Positions 1 to 8,423 of a stretch of 64,000 bases of DNA are shown in pieces; within the stretch, counting starts at the first letter, position 1; every line of letters starts with the position of its first letter. This DNA is from an uncultured Jannaschia sp. (GTDB taxonomy: Bacteria > Pseudomonadota > Alphaproteobacteria > Rhodobacterales > Rhodobacteraceae), in assembly GCF_947494025.1 (NCBI RefSeq), contig NZ_CANLTQ010000008.1, forward strand, positions 59,498-123,497, written 5' to 3'. A model generated the notes under the pieces. It did no database searches. It was not told the origin of the DNA and saw nothing but the letters and a program-made list of their open reading frames with translations. The translations under genes were made by a program, and so were the position numbers.

Positions 1-148
1 CCCCGGGCCAGGCCGCGGGGCCGAGCCCCACGACATCCGCGCTCTGGTCCCGGCTGAACATCCGCCCCGGCAGGATCAGCGCGAGGACGAGGAGCCCCGC
101 CGGAAGGAGCGTGGGGACGAACCGGCGCCGGACGGACGGTTCCGCCAT
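1..148 (-). CDS. TTT transporter small membrane subunit (TctB-like), partial
   Basis: The frame opens at an ATG at position 148 (minus strand), preceded by AGGAGG about 8 bases upstream, and runs off the left edge of the window. The visible 49 residues hold a basic start (VRRRF), a hydrophobic helix (about residues 11-28) and a GPAAWPG stretch typical of the first loop of TctB proteins. It starts 44 bases after the stop of the TctC-like binding protein, the usual order in tripartite tricarboxylate transporters. The large subunit TctA would be expected beyond the edge. Confidence 0.75.
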   Translation of the reverse strand, partial: MAEPSVRRRFVPTLLPAGLLVLALILPGRMFSRDQSADVVGLGPAAWPG

Positions 149-192
149 GCGCTCCGCCTCCTGTCCATCGCGCCGGACCGTCTCCGCCGCGC

Positions 193-1173
193 TCACTGGC
201 TCAACTGCTCGGCGATCAGGTCGCGGAAGTCGCCGACCATCGCCTGCGCCGCCTCGCCGGTCACGGGCTCGATGCAGGTATAGGTCTTCTCGCAGAAGGC
301 CTGCCATTCCTCGGACTGGACCGCCTGCGCCACCGCGTCCTCTAGAATCGCCACGCGGTCCTCGGGCGTGCCGGAGGGCACCGCGATGCTGCGGTAATTG
401 TCGAGCCCGGAGATGTCGACGCCCAGCTCGGCGGAGGTCGGCACGTCCGGAAAGGCCGGGTGCCGCTCGGCGGCGAAGACGACCAGGGGGACGAGCTGCC
501 CCGCCTCGATGAACTGCGCGACGTCGCCCGGCTCCTCGTAGATCGCCATCGTGTGCCCGCCGATGGGCGAGGCGTAGCGCTCCGCCGGGGCCTGGAACGG
601 GACGTTCTCCATGGTGATCCCGGCATCCGCCAGCAGCTTCAGCGTCACGTCGTCCTGCGTGCCGTAGCCCGAGGTGGCGACCGTCACCGGGTTCGTTTTC
701 GCGTGTTCGAACAGCGCCTCGGCGCTCTGGTGCGGGCTGCTCGCGGGCACGAACAGGAACGAGGGCGAGCTCTGGACGACGGAGATCACCCGGAAGTCCT
801 CGGGCGCGTTGTCGCCCAGGCCGGACGCCCAGGACGCCACGGTGAGCGAGATCAGCGTGCCGATCGTGTAGCCGTCCGCCGGATTGGTGCGGAGCCGCGT
901 CAGCCCCGCATTCCCCGAGGCGCCCGCGACGTTGGAGACCGGGATCGACACGCCCAGCGGCTCCTCCAGCAACTGCGCCATGGTGCGGCCCATCAGGTCC
1001 GCGCCGCCGCCGGGCCCGAAGGTCACGACCATCTCGATCGGGCGCTCGGGGTAGTCCTGCGCCTGCGCCGTGCCGGCCGTCAGCGACAGCGCGATCGCGG
1101 CGAGCGCGGCCCCCGCGCGGCGCGTCGATGCCATCCGGCCCGATGCCGCCGCATTCATTCTGGTTTCCGTCAT
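193..1173 (-). CDS. TTT transporter periplasmic substrate-binding protein (TctC/Bug family)
   Basis: A protein of 326 residues with a long N-terminal secretion signal (hydrophobic AGAALAAIALSLTAGTAQA, cleavage likely near residue 38) followed by the family opening YPERPIEMVV and a GPGGGAD loop that in Bug proteins binds a carboxylate. It should capture an organic acid in the periplasm and deliver it to the TctAB membrane complex. A GGGAGGAA ribosome site precedes the ATG. It lies 61 bases downstream of the acyl-CoA ligase in the same orientation and is probably co-transcribed with it, so a carboxylate such as sulfoacetate is a reasonable ligand, but this is inference from position only. Confidence 0.88.
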   Translation of the reverse strand: MTETRMNAAASGRMASTRRAGAALAAIALSLTAGTAQAQDYPERPIEMVVTFGPGGGADLMGRTMAQLLEEPLGVSIPVSNVAGASGNAGLTRLRTNPADGYTIGTLISLTVASWASGLGDNAPEDFRVISVVQSSPSFLFVPASSPHQSAEALFEHAKTNPVTVATSGYGTQDDVTLKLLADAGITMENVPFQAPAERYASPIGGHTMAIYEEPGDVAQFIEAGQLVPLVVFAAERHPAFPDVPTSAELGVDISGLDNYRSIAVPSGTPEDRVAILEDAVAQAVQSEEWQAFCEKTYTCIEPVTGEAAQAMVGDFRDLIAEQLSQ

Positions 1174-1200
1174 GTCTTTCCTCCCTTTCGATCGCCGTCC

Positions 1201-1225
1201 CGCGCCCGCCCTCCCGACGGGCGCG
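1201..1225 (-). other. Intercistronic hairpin between ligase and TTT genes
   Basis: CGCGCCCG (1201-1208) and CGGGCGCG (1218-1225) form a perfect 8-bp stem with a 9-base loop. It sits between the ligase stop and the binding-protein start. There is no T-run, so it looks more like an mRNA stabilising or processing element than a terminator, and could give the abundant binding protein a different message level from the enzymes. Confidence 0.5.
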
Positions 1226-1234
1226 GTCGGAACC

Positions 1235-2752
1235 TCACTGTATCAGCTCCCCCAGCTTCAGCCGCTGGATCTTGCCCGACGGCCCCTTGGGCAGCTCGTC
1301 GAGCACGTGGACCACATCGGGGCACTTGAACGCGCCCAGCCGGGTCTCGCAAAGCGCGCGGAGCGCCGCGCCGTCGACTTCCGCGCCGGGGCGCAGCCTG
1401 ACCGCCGCCTCCACCCGCTCGCCGTAGCGCGGGCAGGGCCGCGCGAAGGCTGCGGCCTCCATCACGTCGGGATGGGCATAAAGCGCCTCGTCCACCTCGC
1501 GCGGCGCGATGTTCTCGCCGCCCTTGATGATGAGCTCCTTCAGGCGCCCCGTCACGAAGACGTAGCCGTCCCCGTCCATCCGCCCCAGATCCCCGGTTCG
1601 AAGCCATCCGTCCGGCGTCAGCGTCGCCGCCGTGGCCTCCGGGTTGCGGAAATAGCCCAGCATCACGTTCGGCCCCCTGACCGCGATCTCGCCCTCGACC
1701 CCCGCCCCGGCCGGGGCAAGATCCGGGGACAGGATCGCCACCTCGCAGCCGTATGCGATCCCCGGCGAGCCGATCTTGCGAACGCCCGGCGGCAGGGGGT
1801 TCGACAGGATCTGCGCCGCCGTCTCGGTGAGGCCCATCGTTTCCACGATCGGAATTCCGAACCGGCTCTCGAACGCGCTCTGCGTCTCCACCGCCAGCGC
1901 CGAGGAGGCGGAGCGGCCGAAGCGGAGTCGCGCGCGGGTCGCCGCGTCCGGCTCCCCCTCGCCGTGAAGCAGGTGCGACACGATGGTGGGCACGACCGAG
2001 AACCAGGTCACCCCCGTCTCCGCGCAGGTGGTCCAGAACCGCGAGGCCGAGAACCGCTCGCAGACCACGAGCGCGCCGCCCGAGACCAGCGCCCCCATCA
2101 CCGTCACGCAAAGCCCGTTGATGTGGTAGATCGGCAGGACGCAGAGCCCCCGGTCCTCCGGCGTCAGCGCATGCGCCATCGCCGGCATCCAGCCGCCGGC
2201 AAGGAGGCTCGCATGGCTGTGCAGCACGCCCTTCGGCCGCCCCGTCGTCCCCGACGTGTACATCAGAAGCGCGTGGTCCCCCGGCGCGACCGGCCCCGGC
2301 TCCCCCCGCGCGGCGTCCGGCCACGCGACCTCCGCGCCCACCCGGATGGCCGTCACGGATGCGCCGGACGCCGCCACCGCGGCGTTGAAGAGGTCCCCCT
2401 GCGCCGTGCCCAGAAGCACGAACCGCGCCTCCGAATGGGCGAGCGCGTAGCCCATCGCCTCCGCCCCCGCGACAAGGTTCAGGACCGCCGCCCGGAACCC
2501 GCCGTAGAACAGCGCCATCAGGCACAGGATCCCCGCCCGCCCGTTGGGCAGCATCACCGCGACCGACTCGCCGCGGGCGACGCCCATCCCCGCGAGCCGC
2601 TCCGCGATCTCCCGCGCCTCGTCGCGCAGCGCGCCCCAGGTCAGCGGCGCCTCGCCCGGAAAGACATGGCTTTCCCGCCCGCCATCCTCGGCCGCGCGCC
2701 GGTCGAGGAGGTCGCGGATCGTGCCCTCGGGCGGCCCTTCGACCGGGCTCAC
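1235..2752 (-). CDS. sauT: AMP-forming acyl-CoA synthetase, probable sulfoacetate-CoA ligase (SauT-like)
   Basis: A 505-residue class I adenylate-forming enzyme. The start chosen is GTG at 2752, which overlaps the upstream dehydrogenase stop as GTGA; longer versions of this frame only read the upstream gene out of frame. It has the ATP-binding loop TSGTTGRPKG (residues 166-175), the hinge-region motif LKELIIKGGENIAPREV and the C-terminal catalytic lysine context SGKIQR. Such enzymes activate a carboxylate with ATP and CoA. Its tight pairing with an acylating aldehyde dehydrogenase is the arrangement of sauS-sauT, where sulfoacetate becomes sulfoacetyl-CoA and then sulfoacetaldehyde. The substrate assignment rests on this pairing; another short carboxylic acid is possible. 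Confidence 0.72.
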   Translation of the reverse strand: MSPVEGPPEGTIRDLLDRRAAEDGGRESHVFPGEAPLTWGALRDEAREIAERLAGMGVARGESVAVMLPNGRAGILCLMALFYGGFRAAVLNLVAGAEAMGYALAHSEARFVLLGTAQGDLFNAAVAASGASVTAIRVGAEVAWPDAARGEPGPVAPGDHALLMYTSGTTGRPKGVLHSHASLLAGGWMPAMAHALTPEDRGLCVLPIYHINGLCVTVMGALVSGGALVVCERFSASRFWTTCAETGVTWFSVVPTIVSHLLHGEGEPDAATRARLRFGRSASSALAVETQSAFESRFGIPIVETMGLTETAAQILSNPLPPGVRKIGSPGIAYGCEVAILSPDLAPAGAGVEGEIAVRGPNVMLGYFRNPEATAATLTPDGWLRTGDLGRMDGDGYVFVTGRLKELIIKGGENIAPREVDEALYAHPDVMEAAAFARPCPRYGERVEAAVRLRPGAEVDGAALRALCETRLGAFKCPDVVHVLDELPKGPSGKIQRLKLGELIQ

Positions 2753-4158
2753 CGCCCGGCCTCCGCCCAGTAGCCCTCGAAGATCTCCTCCACCGACGGC
2801 TCCCGCGCGGCGATCGTGCGGACGATCTTGGTCGTCTGCATGAAGTGCCGCCAGTGCAGGTTGTCGTCGATCGAGTTGCCCCCCCAGGATCCGCAGCCCA
2901 TGGAGAGCGAGAACGGCATCCCGTTGTCGAAGCTGCCGCCGGTCGCGAAGGCATGCGGCTGGTTCACGATCACCCGGCAGGTCGGCAGCGTCTGCCCGAG
3001 CGCCACCGGCCGCGCCGCATCCGCGGAATGCAGGCCCACCGAATGGCCCGCGCCCTGGTGGTCGAGGATCGCCCGCGCGATCCGCACCGCGTCGTCGTAA
3101 TCCCGCGCCCGGTAGAGCGCCACCACGCGGGACAGCTTCTCCCCCGAAAGCGGGTGCTCCGGCCCGATGCCCCCCGTCTCCACCGCCACGAAGCGCGTCC
3201 CCTCGGGCACCGCGTCCGAGAGGCCCAGTTTCGCGACCAGGACGTCCGCGTCCTGCGCGATGATTTCGCGGTTCAGGCGCCCGTCCGGGAAGAGCCGCGC
3301 CTCGACCTCCGCCGCGCGGGCGGCGGGCACGGTCGCGCCCCCCTCCCCCGCCAGCGCGTCGACAAACGCGTCGTAGACGGCGTCCACCACCACGAGGGCG
3401 TTCTCCGAGGAGCAGGACGTCGCGTTGTCGAAGCATTTCGACGCCGCGATCCTCGCCGCCGCCGCGGGCAGATCCGCCGTCTCATCCACGATCACGGTGA
3501 CGTTGCCCGCCCCCACGCCCATCGCCGGGGTGCCGCTGGAATAGGCGCGGCGCACGTTGTCCTGGCTCCCCGTCACCACGGCGAGGTCGCAAAGCTCCAG
3601 CAGCCGCTGCGTGTCCGCCTTGGAACCCGGCGGCGGCACCATCTGCACGAGGTCCGGATCCTCCCCGATCTTGCGGAACTCGGCGTGGATGTAGTCCAGA
3701 AGCGCCTCGCAGCAGGCCACCCCCTTGGGCGAGGGCGACAGAACGATCGCGTTGCCGCATTTCAAGGCGTTGACGACGTTGTTGGCGGGCGTCGCCGCCG
3801 GGTTGGTCGAGGGCACCACCGCGCCGATCACGCCCAGGGGCCGCGCGATCGTCGCGATCCCGGTATCCGGATCGTCCGACAGGATGCCGTGGGTCCGAGC
3901 CGTCCGGATGTCGCGCAGGAGGCCCAGCGTCTTGCGGTGGTTCTTGGTGACCTTGTCCTCCACATTGCCGAGCCCCGTCGTGCGCACGGCAAGCTCCGCC
4001 AACGCCCGGTTCCGCCCCGGCTCCATGATCGCCCAGGCGGCGGCCATCGCGGCGCGGTCGTAGCGGGCCTGGCTCCCCTCCGCCTCGTAGCGGGCCTGCG
4101 CCCGGCGGGCCCGCGCGAACAGTTGATCGACCCGGCCGACGCCGTCGCTGCCATCCAT
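2749..4158 (-). CDS. sauS: CoA-acylating aldehyde dehydrogenase, probable sulfoacetaldehyde dehydrogenase (SauS-like)
   Basis: A 469-residue aldehyde dehydrogenase of the acylating type, first gene of the minus-strand operon. Visible features: nucleotide-binding region GVIGAVVPSTNPAATP, a GAGNVTVIVDE segment, and the catalytic cysteine in NATSCSSENA. Acylating members reduce an acyl-CoA to the aldehyde with release of CoA. The overall sequence pattern and the following AMP-forming ligase fit SauS, which makes sulfoacetaldehyde from sulfoacetyl-CoA; sulfoacetaldehyde acetyltransferase (Xsc) is not in the window. The start ATG lies 90 bases from the divergent LacI gene, so both arms probably share the operator between them. 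Confidence 0.75.
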   Translation of the reverse strand: MDGSDGVGRVDQLFARARRAQARYEAEGSQARYDRAAMAAAWAIMEPGRNRALAELAVRTTGLGNVEDKVTKNHRKTLGLLRDIRTARTHGILSDDPDTGIATIARPLGVIGAVVPSTNPAATPANNVVNALKCGNAIVLSPSPKGVACCEALLDYIHAEFRKIGEDPDLVQMVPPPGSKADTQRLLELCDLAVVTGSQDNVRRAYSSGTPAMGVGAGNVTVIVDETADLPAAAARIAASKCFDNATSCSSENALVVVDAVYDAFVDALAGEGGATVPAARAAEVEARLFPDGRLNREIIAQDADVLVAKLGLSDAVPEGTRFVAVETGGIGPEHPLSGEKLSRVVALYRARDYDDAVRIARAILDHQGAGHSVGLHSADAARPVALGQTLPTCRVIVNQPHAFATGGSFDNGMPFSLSMGCGSWGGNSIDDNLHWRHFMQTTKIVRTIAAREPSVEEIFEGYWAEAGR

Positions 4159-4201
4159 GCGGACCTCCTCCCCGAAATCGCCGTGATCCAGACGTTACGG
4201 C

Positions 4202-4229
4202 ATGAAAATAGCGTTGCAAATGTTTTCAT
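4202..4229. promoter_or_regulatory. Candidate LacI-family operator in divergent promoter
   Basis: Perfect 7-base inverted arms ATGAAAA (4202-4208) and TTTTCAT (4223-4229) enclose GCGTTGCAAATG, itself containing TTGCAA. The site lies in the 90-bp gap between the divergent sauS-like and lacI genes, where an autoregulating LacI protein would be expected to bind. No footprint is implied; the call is from symmetry and position. Confidence 0.5.
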
Positions 4230-4248
4230 CGGCGTTCTATCCGCGGAC

Positions 4249-5274
4249 ATGACCTCCTATCGGGCGGACATCACCACCGTCGCCCGCGCCGCCGGCGTTT
4301 CGCCCGCGACCGTGTCGCGCGTGCTCAACCATCCGGACCTCGTCAGCGCGCCGACCCGCAACCGGGTGGAGGCGGCGATCCGCGCCACGGGCTACATCCG
4401 CAACCGCGCCGCGCAGTCGATGCACGGCCGGCGCAGCGCGACGCTGGGCCTCGTCGTGCCGACCGTGGATTACTCGATCTTCGCGGAGCTGGTGCAGAGC
4501 TTCAACGACGCCGTGGCCGAGCACGAGTTCACCCTGCTGCTGGCCACCCACGGCTACGACCTCGCCGCCGAATACCGCGTCCTGCGCAAGCTCTACGAAC
4601 ACCGGGTGGACGGCATCGCGCTGATCGGGCTCGACCACGACGCCGACACGTTCCGTCTCATCGCCTCGCAGGACGTGCCCGTCGTCGCGGCCTGGAGCTG
4701 GACGCCCGATTCCGCCCTGCCCTGCATCGGCGCCGACAACGCGGAGGCCGGACGGGCGGCCGCGGGGCATCTGCTCGGGCTCGGCCACCGCCGCATCGCC
4801 CTCGTGTTTCCGCCCTCGGGCGAGAACGACCGCGCCCGCGCCCGCTACGAGGCCGCGCGGGCCTCGCTCGCGGCGGCCGGCTCCGCCCCGCCCGCGCGCT
4901 GGTCCGCCCGCGCGCCCTACGACACCTCGCAGGCCAAGGCCGTGTGCCGCGACCTCCTCGCCGGGCCCGACCGGCCGAGCGCGCTCGTCTGCGGCAACGA
5001 CGTGATCGCCCAGGGCGCCATCTCGGCGGCGACCGCGCTCGGGCTGCCGATCCCCGCGGCACTGTCCATCGTGGGGATCGGCGACTTCCCGGGCTCCGCC
5101 GACACCGTTCCGCCGCTTTCCACCGTGGCCATTCCCGCCCGGCAGATCGGCGCGCGCGCGGGACGCCACCTGGTGGAATGCCTGGCCGACGGTCCGCGGG
5201 CGGAGATCTTGCGCGAACGCTTCCCCGTGGAGCTGCGGCAGCGCGGGACCACCGCGCCCCCCGGCCCCGCCTGA
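4249..5274 (+). CDS. LacI-family transcriptional regulator
   Basis: A 341-residue regulator beginning at ATG 4249; the same frame is open upstream but only as antisense to the dehydrogenase. The N-terminal helix-turn-helix (residues about 7-30) contains TTVARAAGVSPATVSRVLNHP, followed by the hinge and a periplasmic-binding-protein-like effector domain (LGLVVPTVDYSIF onward). It is divergent from the sauST-tct arm and is followed 79 bases later by a TRAP transporter on the same strand, so it probably represses both arms and responds to the imported acid or a CoA derivative. Confidence 0.9.
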   Translation: MTSYRADITTVARAAGVSPATVSRVLNHPDLVSAPTRNRVEAAIRATGYIRNRAAQSMHGRRSATLGLVVPTVDYSIFAELVQSFNDAVAEHEFTLLLATHGYDLAAEYRVLRKLYEHRVDGIALIGLDHDADTFRLIASQDVPVVAAWSWTPDSALPCIGADNAEAGRAAAGHLLGLGHRRIALVFPPSGENDRARARYEAARASLAAAGSAPPARWSARAPYDTSQAKAVCRDLLAGPDRPSALVCGNDVIAQGAISAATALGLPIPAALSIVGIGDFPGSADTVPPLSTVAIPARQIGARAGRHLVECLADGPRAEILRERFPVELRQRGTTAPPGPA

Positions 5275-5353
5275 CCGGCTCCGCTTGCTCCCGCCCGCGT
5301 CTGCGCTAACGATCGGGGCGCACGTCGCCGCATCCATCCAGGGATCCCCCGCC

Positions 5354-6361
5354 ATGACCCGTATCGCCGCCCTCGCCCTCGCCGTCCTGCTGACCGCCCC
5401 CGCCGCGGCGCAGACCAACCTCACCGTGGCCAACTGGCTGCCGCCCTCGCATCCGCTCGTGGCGGAAGTGATCCAACCCATGACCGAAAGCATCGCGGAG
5501 GCCACGGGCGGGGCGGTCACGGCCACGATCCTGCCCGCCCCGCTCGGGCCGCCGCCCGCGCATTTCGACTTCGCGGTGAACGGCGTGGCCGACATCACCT
5601 TCGGCGTGCAGGGCTACAATCCGGGACGCTTCCGCACCACCGCCCTGGCGGAGCTTCCGTTCCTCGGCGACAGCGCGGAGGCGATCTCGGTCGCCTACTG
5701 GCGCACCTTCGACGCGATGCTGCGCGACGCGGGCGAATACGACGACGTCCATGTGCTCGCCGTCTTCGCCCACGGCCCGGGCGAGGTCTTCGTCAAGGAC
5801 GGCGACCTGTCGGGGCCGGACGCGCTCGACGGGCTGAAGCTGCGCGTGGGCGGCGGCATCGTCCACGAGGTCGTCTCCGCCCTCGGCGCCGTGCCGGTGG
5901 AAGGCCCCTCCTCGGAAGCCTATCAGCTCCTGAGCCAGGGCGTCGCCGACGGCATCCTGTTTCCCTACGAGTCGGTGAACTTCTTCGGCCTGATCCCGCA
6001 GCTCTCGCAGGGGCTCGCGGTCCCGGGCGGGCTCTACAACACCTCGTTCTTCATCGTGATGAACCGCGCCAGGTGGGAGGCACTTTCGCCCGAGCAACAG
6101 GCCGCCATCGACGGCGTGACCGGCGAGGCGCTGGCCCGCCGCGCGGGGCGGATGTGGGACCGCGCCGACGCGGCGGGCCGCGCGGCGATGGAGGGGACGC
6201 TCGCGATCGCCCCCGCCTCCCCCGAACAGGTCGCCGCATGGACGGCGGCGCTGACCCCGCTCGTCAACGCCAAGCTGGCGGAGGTGGATGAGGCCGGGGT
6301 GGACGCCGACGCGGCCTTCGCGATGCTGCGCGCCGAGATCGAGGCGGAATCGTCCGAATGA
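5354..6361 (+). CDS. dctP: TRAP transporter substrate-binding protein (DctP family)
   Basis: A 335-residue periplasmic binding protein. The chosen ATG at 5354 gives a clean signal peptide (ALALAVLLTAPAAAQ). The mature protein carries the DctP features LRVGGG (around residue 160, the arginine that salt-bridges the ligand carboxylate) and YNTSFFIVMN. It captures an organic acid for the DctQM membrane subunits, which follow with ATGA overlap and a 6-base gap. Placement after the LacI gene suggests it serves the same catabolic route as the divergent SauST-like enzymes, giving that locus two different importers. Confidence 0.9.
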   Translation: MTRIAALALAVLLTAPAAAQTNLTVANWLPPSHPLVAEVIQPMTESIAEATGGAVTATILPAPLGPPPAHFDFAVNGVADITFGVQGYNPGRFRTTALAELPFLGDSAEAISVAYWRTFDAMLRDAGEYDDVHVLAVFAHGPGEVFVKDGDLSGPDALDGLKLRVGGGIVHEVVSALGAVPVEGPSSEAYQLLSQGVADGILFPYESVNFFGLIPQLSQGLAVPGGLYNTSFFIVMNRARWEALSPEQQAAIDGVTGEALARRAGRMWDRADAAGRAAMEGTLAIAPASPEQVAAWTAALTPLVNAKLAEVDEAGVDADAAFAMLRAEIEAESSE

Positions 6362-6846
6362 GCGCGGCGGACGCGACGGCCCGCCCGGACTGGCCCCGCC
6401 GCCTGCTGGCCGGTCTCTGCGCGATCCTGCTCGCCGCGATGATGGCGCTGACCGTGGCGGACGTGACGGGGCGCTATCTCCTCGCGCGCCCCGTGACCGG
6501 CGCGACCGAACTGACCGAGCTTCTCCTCGTGGCGGTGATCTTCGCGGGATTGCCGGCGGTCGCGCTCGACGACGGGCATGTCGCCGTGGATCTCGTCACC
6601 GCCCGCCTGCCCGACCGCGTGCAGCCCTGGCGCCGCGCCGCCATCTCGCTCGTCACCGTCGGCCTGCTCGCCGTGGTGGCGTGGCGGCTCTGGCTCCATG
6701 CCGGGCAGATCGCGGGCTACGGCGCGGTGACCAACGCGCTGCGCCTGCCGGTGGCGCCGGCGGCGCGGCTCGCCGCGCTCGCCACCGCCGCTTCGGTGCC
6801 GATCACCCTCGCCGTCGCGCTGCGCGACCTCCGCCGGGCCCGTTGA
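6358..6846 (+). CDS. dctQ: TRAP transporter small permease (DctQ family)
   Basis: A 162-residue protein whose ATG overlaps the dctP stop (ATGA). Four hydrophobic segments are visible, with the DctQ-type stretch VADVTGRYLLARPVTGATELTELLL following the first helix. It is the small membrane subunit that couples the binding protein to the large DctM channel subunit. Confidence 0.9.
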   Translation: MSAADATARPDWPRRLLAGLCAILLAAMMALTVADVTGRYLLARPVTGATELTELLLVAVIFAGLPAVALDDGHVAVDLVTARLPDRVQPWRRAAISLVTVGLLAVVAWRLWLHAGQIAGYGAVTNALRLPVAPAARLAALATAASVPITLAVALRDLRRAR

Positions 6847-6852
6847 GCGACG

Positions 6853-8151
6853 ATGGAGGTTCTCGCCGCCTGGCCCGTCGGCATGGCCGTCCTTCTCGCG
6901 CTCCTCCTCCTGGGGCTGCCCATCGCCATCGCGCTGACCCTGGTCGGCCTTTTCGGGACGGCCTCGGTGATCGGCTGGACCCCGGCGCTGGCGCTTCTGT
7001 CCACGACCTTCTTCGAGGGAGGCCGCACCTATTCGCTCTCCGTGCTGCCGCTGTTCCTGATGATGGGGAACTTCGTGGTGCAATCCGGCATCGCCCGGGA
7101 TCTCTACGACGCGGCCCATGCCTGGCTGCGCCACCGGCGCGGCGGGCTCGCCATGGCGACGGTGGTCGCCTGCGGCGGCTTCTCCTCGGTCTGCGGCTCC
7201 TCCATGGCGACGGCGGCCACGATGGCGCGGATCGCCCTGCCCTCCATGCGCCGCTTCGGCTATCCCGACGACCTCGCCACCGCCTCGATCGCGGCGGGCG
7301 GCACGCTGGGCATCCTGATCCCGCCTTCCGTGATCCTCGTCTTCTACGGCATCCTCACGCAGCAGGATATCGGCAAGCTCTTTGTGGCGGGCCTGCTGCC
7401 CGGCCTTCTGGGCGTCCTGGGCTATGCCGCCGCGGTGGCGGTCCGGGTGCGGCTCGGCGGCGGCGCGCGGCGGACGGAGCCGAAGCTGCCGCTGGCCGCG
7501 CGTTTCCGCGCGCTCCGGGGCACGCTCGGCGCGATGCTCCTCTTCGCCTTCGTGATGGGCGGCATCTATCTGGGCGTCTTCACCCCGACCGAGAGCGCGG
7601 GCATGGGCGCGGCGGGCGCGTTCCTCCTTGTCCTGCTGTCCGGGCGCTTTTCCTTCGCCGGGACGCTCGCCACGCTGTTCGACACGGCGAAGACCACGGC
7701 GATGATGTTCTTCATCCTGTTCGGGGCGCTGACCTTCACGAACTACGTCAACCTGTCGGGCATGGCAGCCGACATACAGGCGCTGCTCGCCGTTCTCGGG
7801 GAAAGCCCCCTCGCCACGATCCTCGCGATTCTCGCGATCTACCTCCTGCTCGGCTGCATGCTGGAGGGATTGTCGATGATCACGCTGACGGTGCCGATCT
7901 TCTACCCGGTCGTCGCCGCGCAGGGCTTCGACCTGATCTGGTTCGGCATCTTCGTCGTTGTGGTGACGGAGATCAGTTACATCACGCCGCCTGTCGGAAT
8001 GAACGCTTTCGTGCTGCGCTCCGTGGTGCGCGACGTGCCTCTCGGCACGATTTTCCGCGGGCTCGTGCTCTTCGTCGCGATGGACGTTCTGCGCGTGGCG
8101 CTCCTGATCTGGGTGCCGGGGATCGCGCTCTGGCTGCCGGCACAGATGTAA
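6853..8151 (+). CDS. dctM: TRAP transporter large permease (DctM family)
   Basis: A 432-residue polytopic inner-membrane protein with the family landmarks VCGSSMATAATMARI, AAGGTLGILIPPS and a late ITPPVGMN motif, each typical of the sodium-driven substrate channel. It begins 6 bases after dctQ. It is the last gene of the lacI-dctPQM unit; the repABC partition sites start about 15 bases after its stop. Confidence 0.93.
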   Translation: MEVLAAWPVGMAVLLALLLLGLPIAIALTLVGLFGTASVIGWTPALALLSTTFFEGGRTYSLSVLPLFLMMGNFVVQSGIARDLYDAAHAWLRHRRGGLAMATVVACGGFSSVCGSSMATAATMARIALPSMRRFGYPDDLATASIAAGGTLGILIPPSVILVFYGILTQQDIGKLFVAGLLPGLLGVLGYAAAVAVRVRLGGGARRTEPKLPLAARFRALRGTLGAMLLFAFVMGGIYLGVFTPTESAGMGAAGAFLLVLLSGRFSFAGTLATLFDTAKTTAMMFFILFGALTFTNYVNLSGMAADIQALLAVLGESPLATILAILAIYLLLGCMLEGLSMITLTVPIFYPVVAAQGFDLIWFGIFVVVVTEISYITPPVGMNAFVLRSVVRDVPLGTIFRGLVLFVAMDVLRVALLIWVPGIALWLPAQM

Positions 8152-8167
8152 CCGGACAGGGCGGGAT

Positions 8168-8181
8168 TTGACTGCGGTCAA
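8168..8181. promoter_or_regulatory. Candidate parS site 1 (RepB-binding palindrome)
   Basis: TTGACTGCGGTCAA: perfect 5-base arms TTGAC/GTCAA around a TGCG centre. It is one of four near-identical palindromes confined to the repABC region, and lies 40 bp (centre to centre) from site 2 upstream of repA. Confidence 0.8.
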
Positions 8182-8206
8182 GTCAGCCCGGCCTCCCTCC
8201 GTCCGC

Positions 8207-8222
8207 CTTGACCGCAGTCAAG
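8207..8222. promoter_or_regulatory. Candidate parS site 2 (RepB-binding palindrome)
   Basis: CTTGACCGCAGTCAAG, 16 bases, identical to site 4. Upstream of repA by about 200 bp. Its TTGACC could also serve as a -35 hexamer, so RepB/RepA binding may affect repABC transcription. Confidence 0.82.
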
Positions 8223-8384
8223 ACAAACGGGGGTAGATGAGCCTTCGGCCGTGCATGGGGGCTGCGCGGCCTGCCATTAGCCAAGCGGCACGCTCGGCAC
8301 GATCGCACCGGGGCGCGGCGTGCGGCAAAAAGGACTTGCCGAATCCGCCCGACCCGTGCCTATTTACGCAAAACAGCCGAAACG

Positions 8385-8398
8385 ACGCTTCAAAGCGT
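8385..8398. promoter_or_regulatory. Palindrome just upstream of repA
   Basis: ACGCTT-CA-AAGCGT, perfect 6-base arms, ending 25 bases before the repA ATG. The position suits an autoregulatory operator for RepA or a 5' leader hairpin; the sequence does not decide between them. Confidence 0.35.
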
Positions 8399-8423
8399 AA
8401 CGGCACGAGGCGGAGAAACACGA

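Noticed and set aside
1170..2954. Long minus-strand frame of 594 residues over the acyl-CoA ligase
   Set aside because: Arginine- and glycine-rich shadow in another frame; the ligase frame has all family motifs.
2845..4248. Upstream part of the plus-strand frame that continues into the LacI gene
   Set aside because: It is antisense to the acylating dehydrogenase; LacI homology starts only at ATG 4249.
6034..8181. 715-residue minus-strand frame over the TRAP genes
   Set aside because: Composed mainly of R, E, H, D, G and Q, typical of the antisense of high-GC membrane-protein genes.
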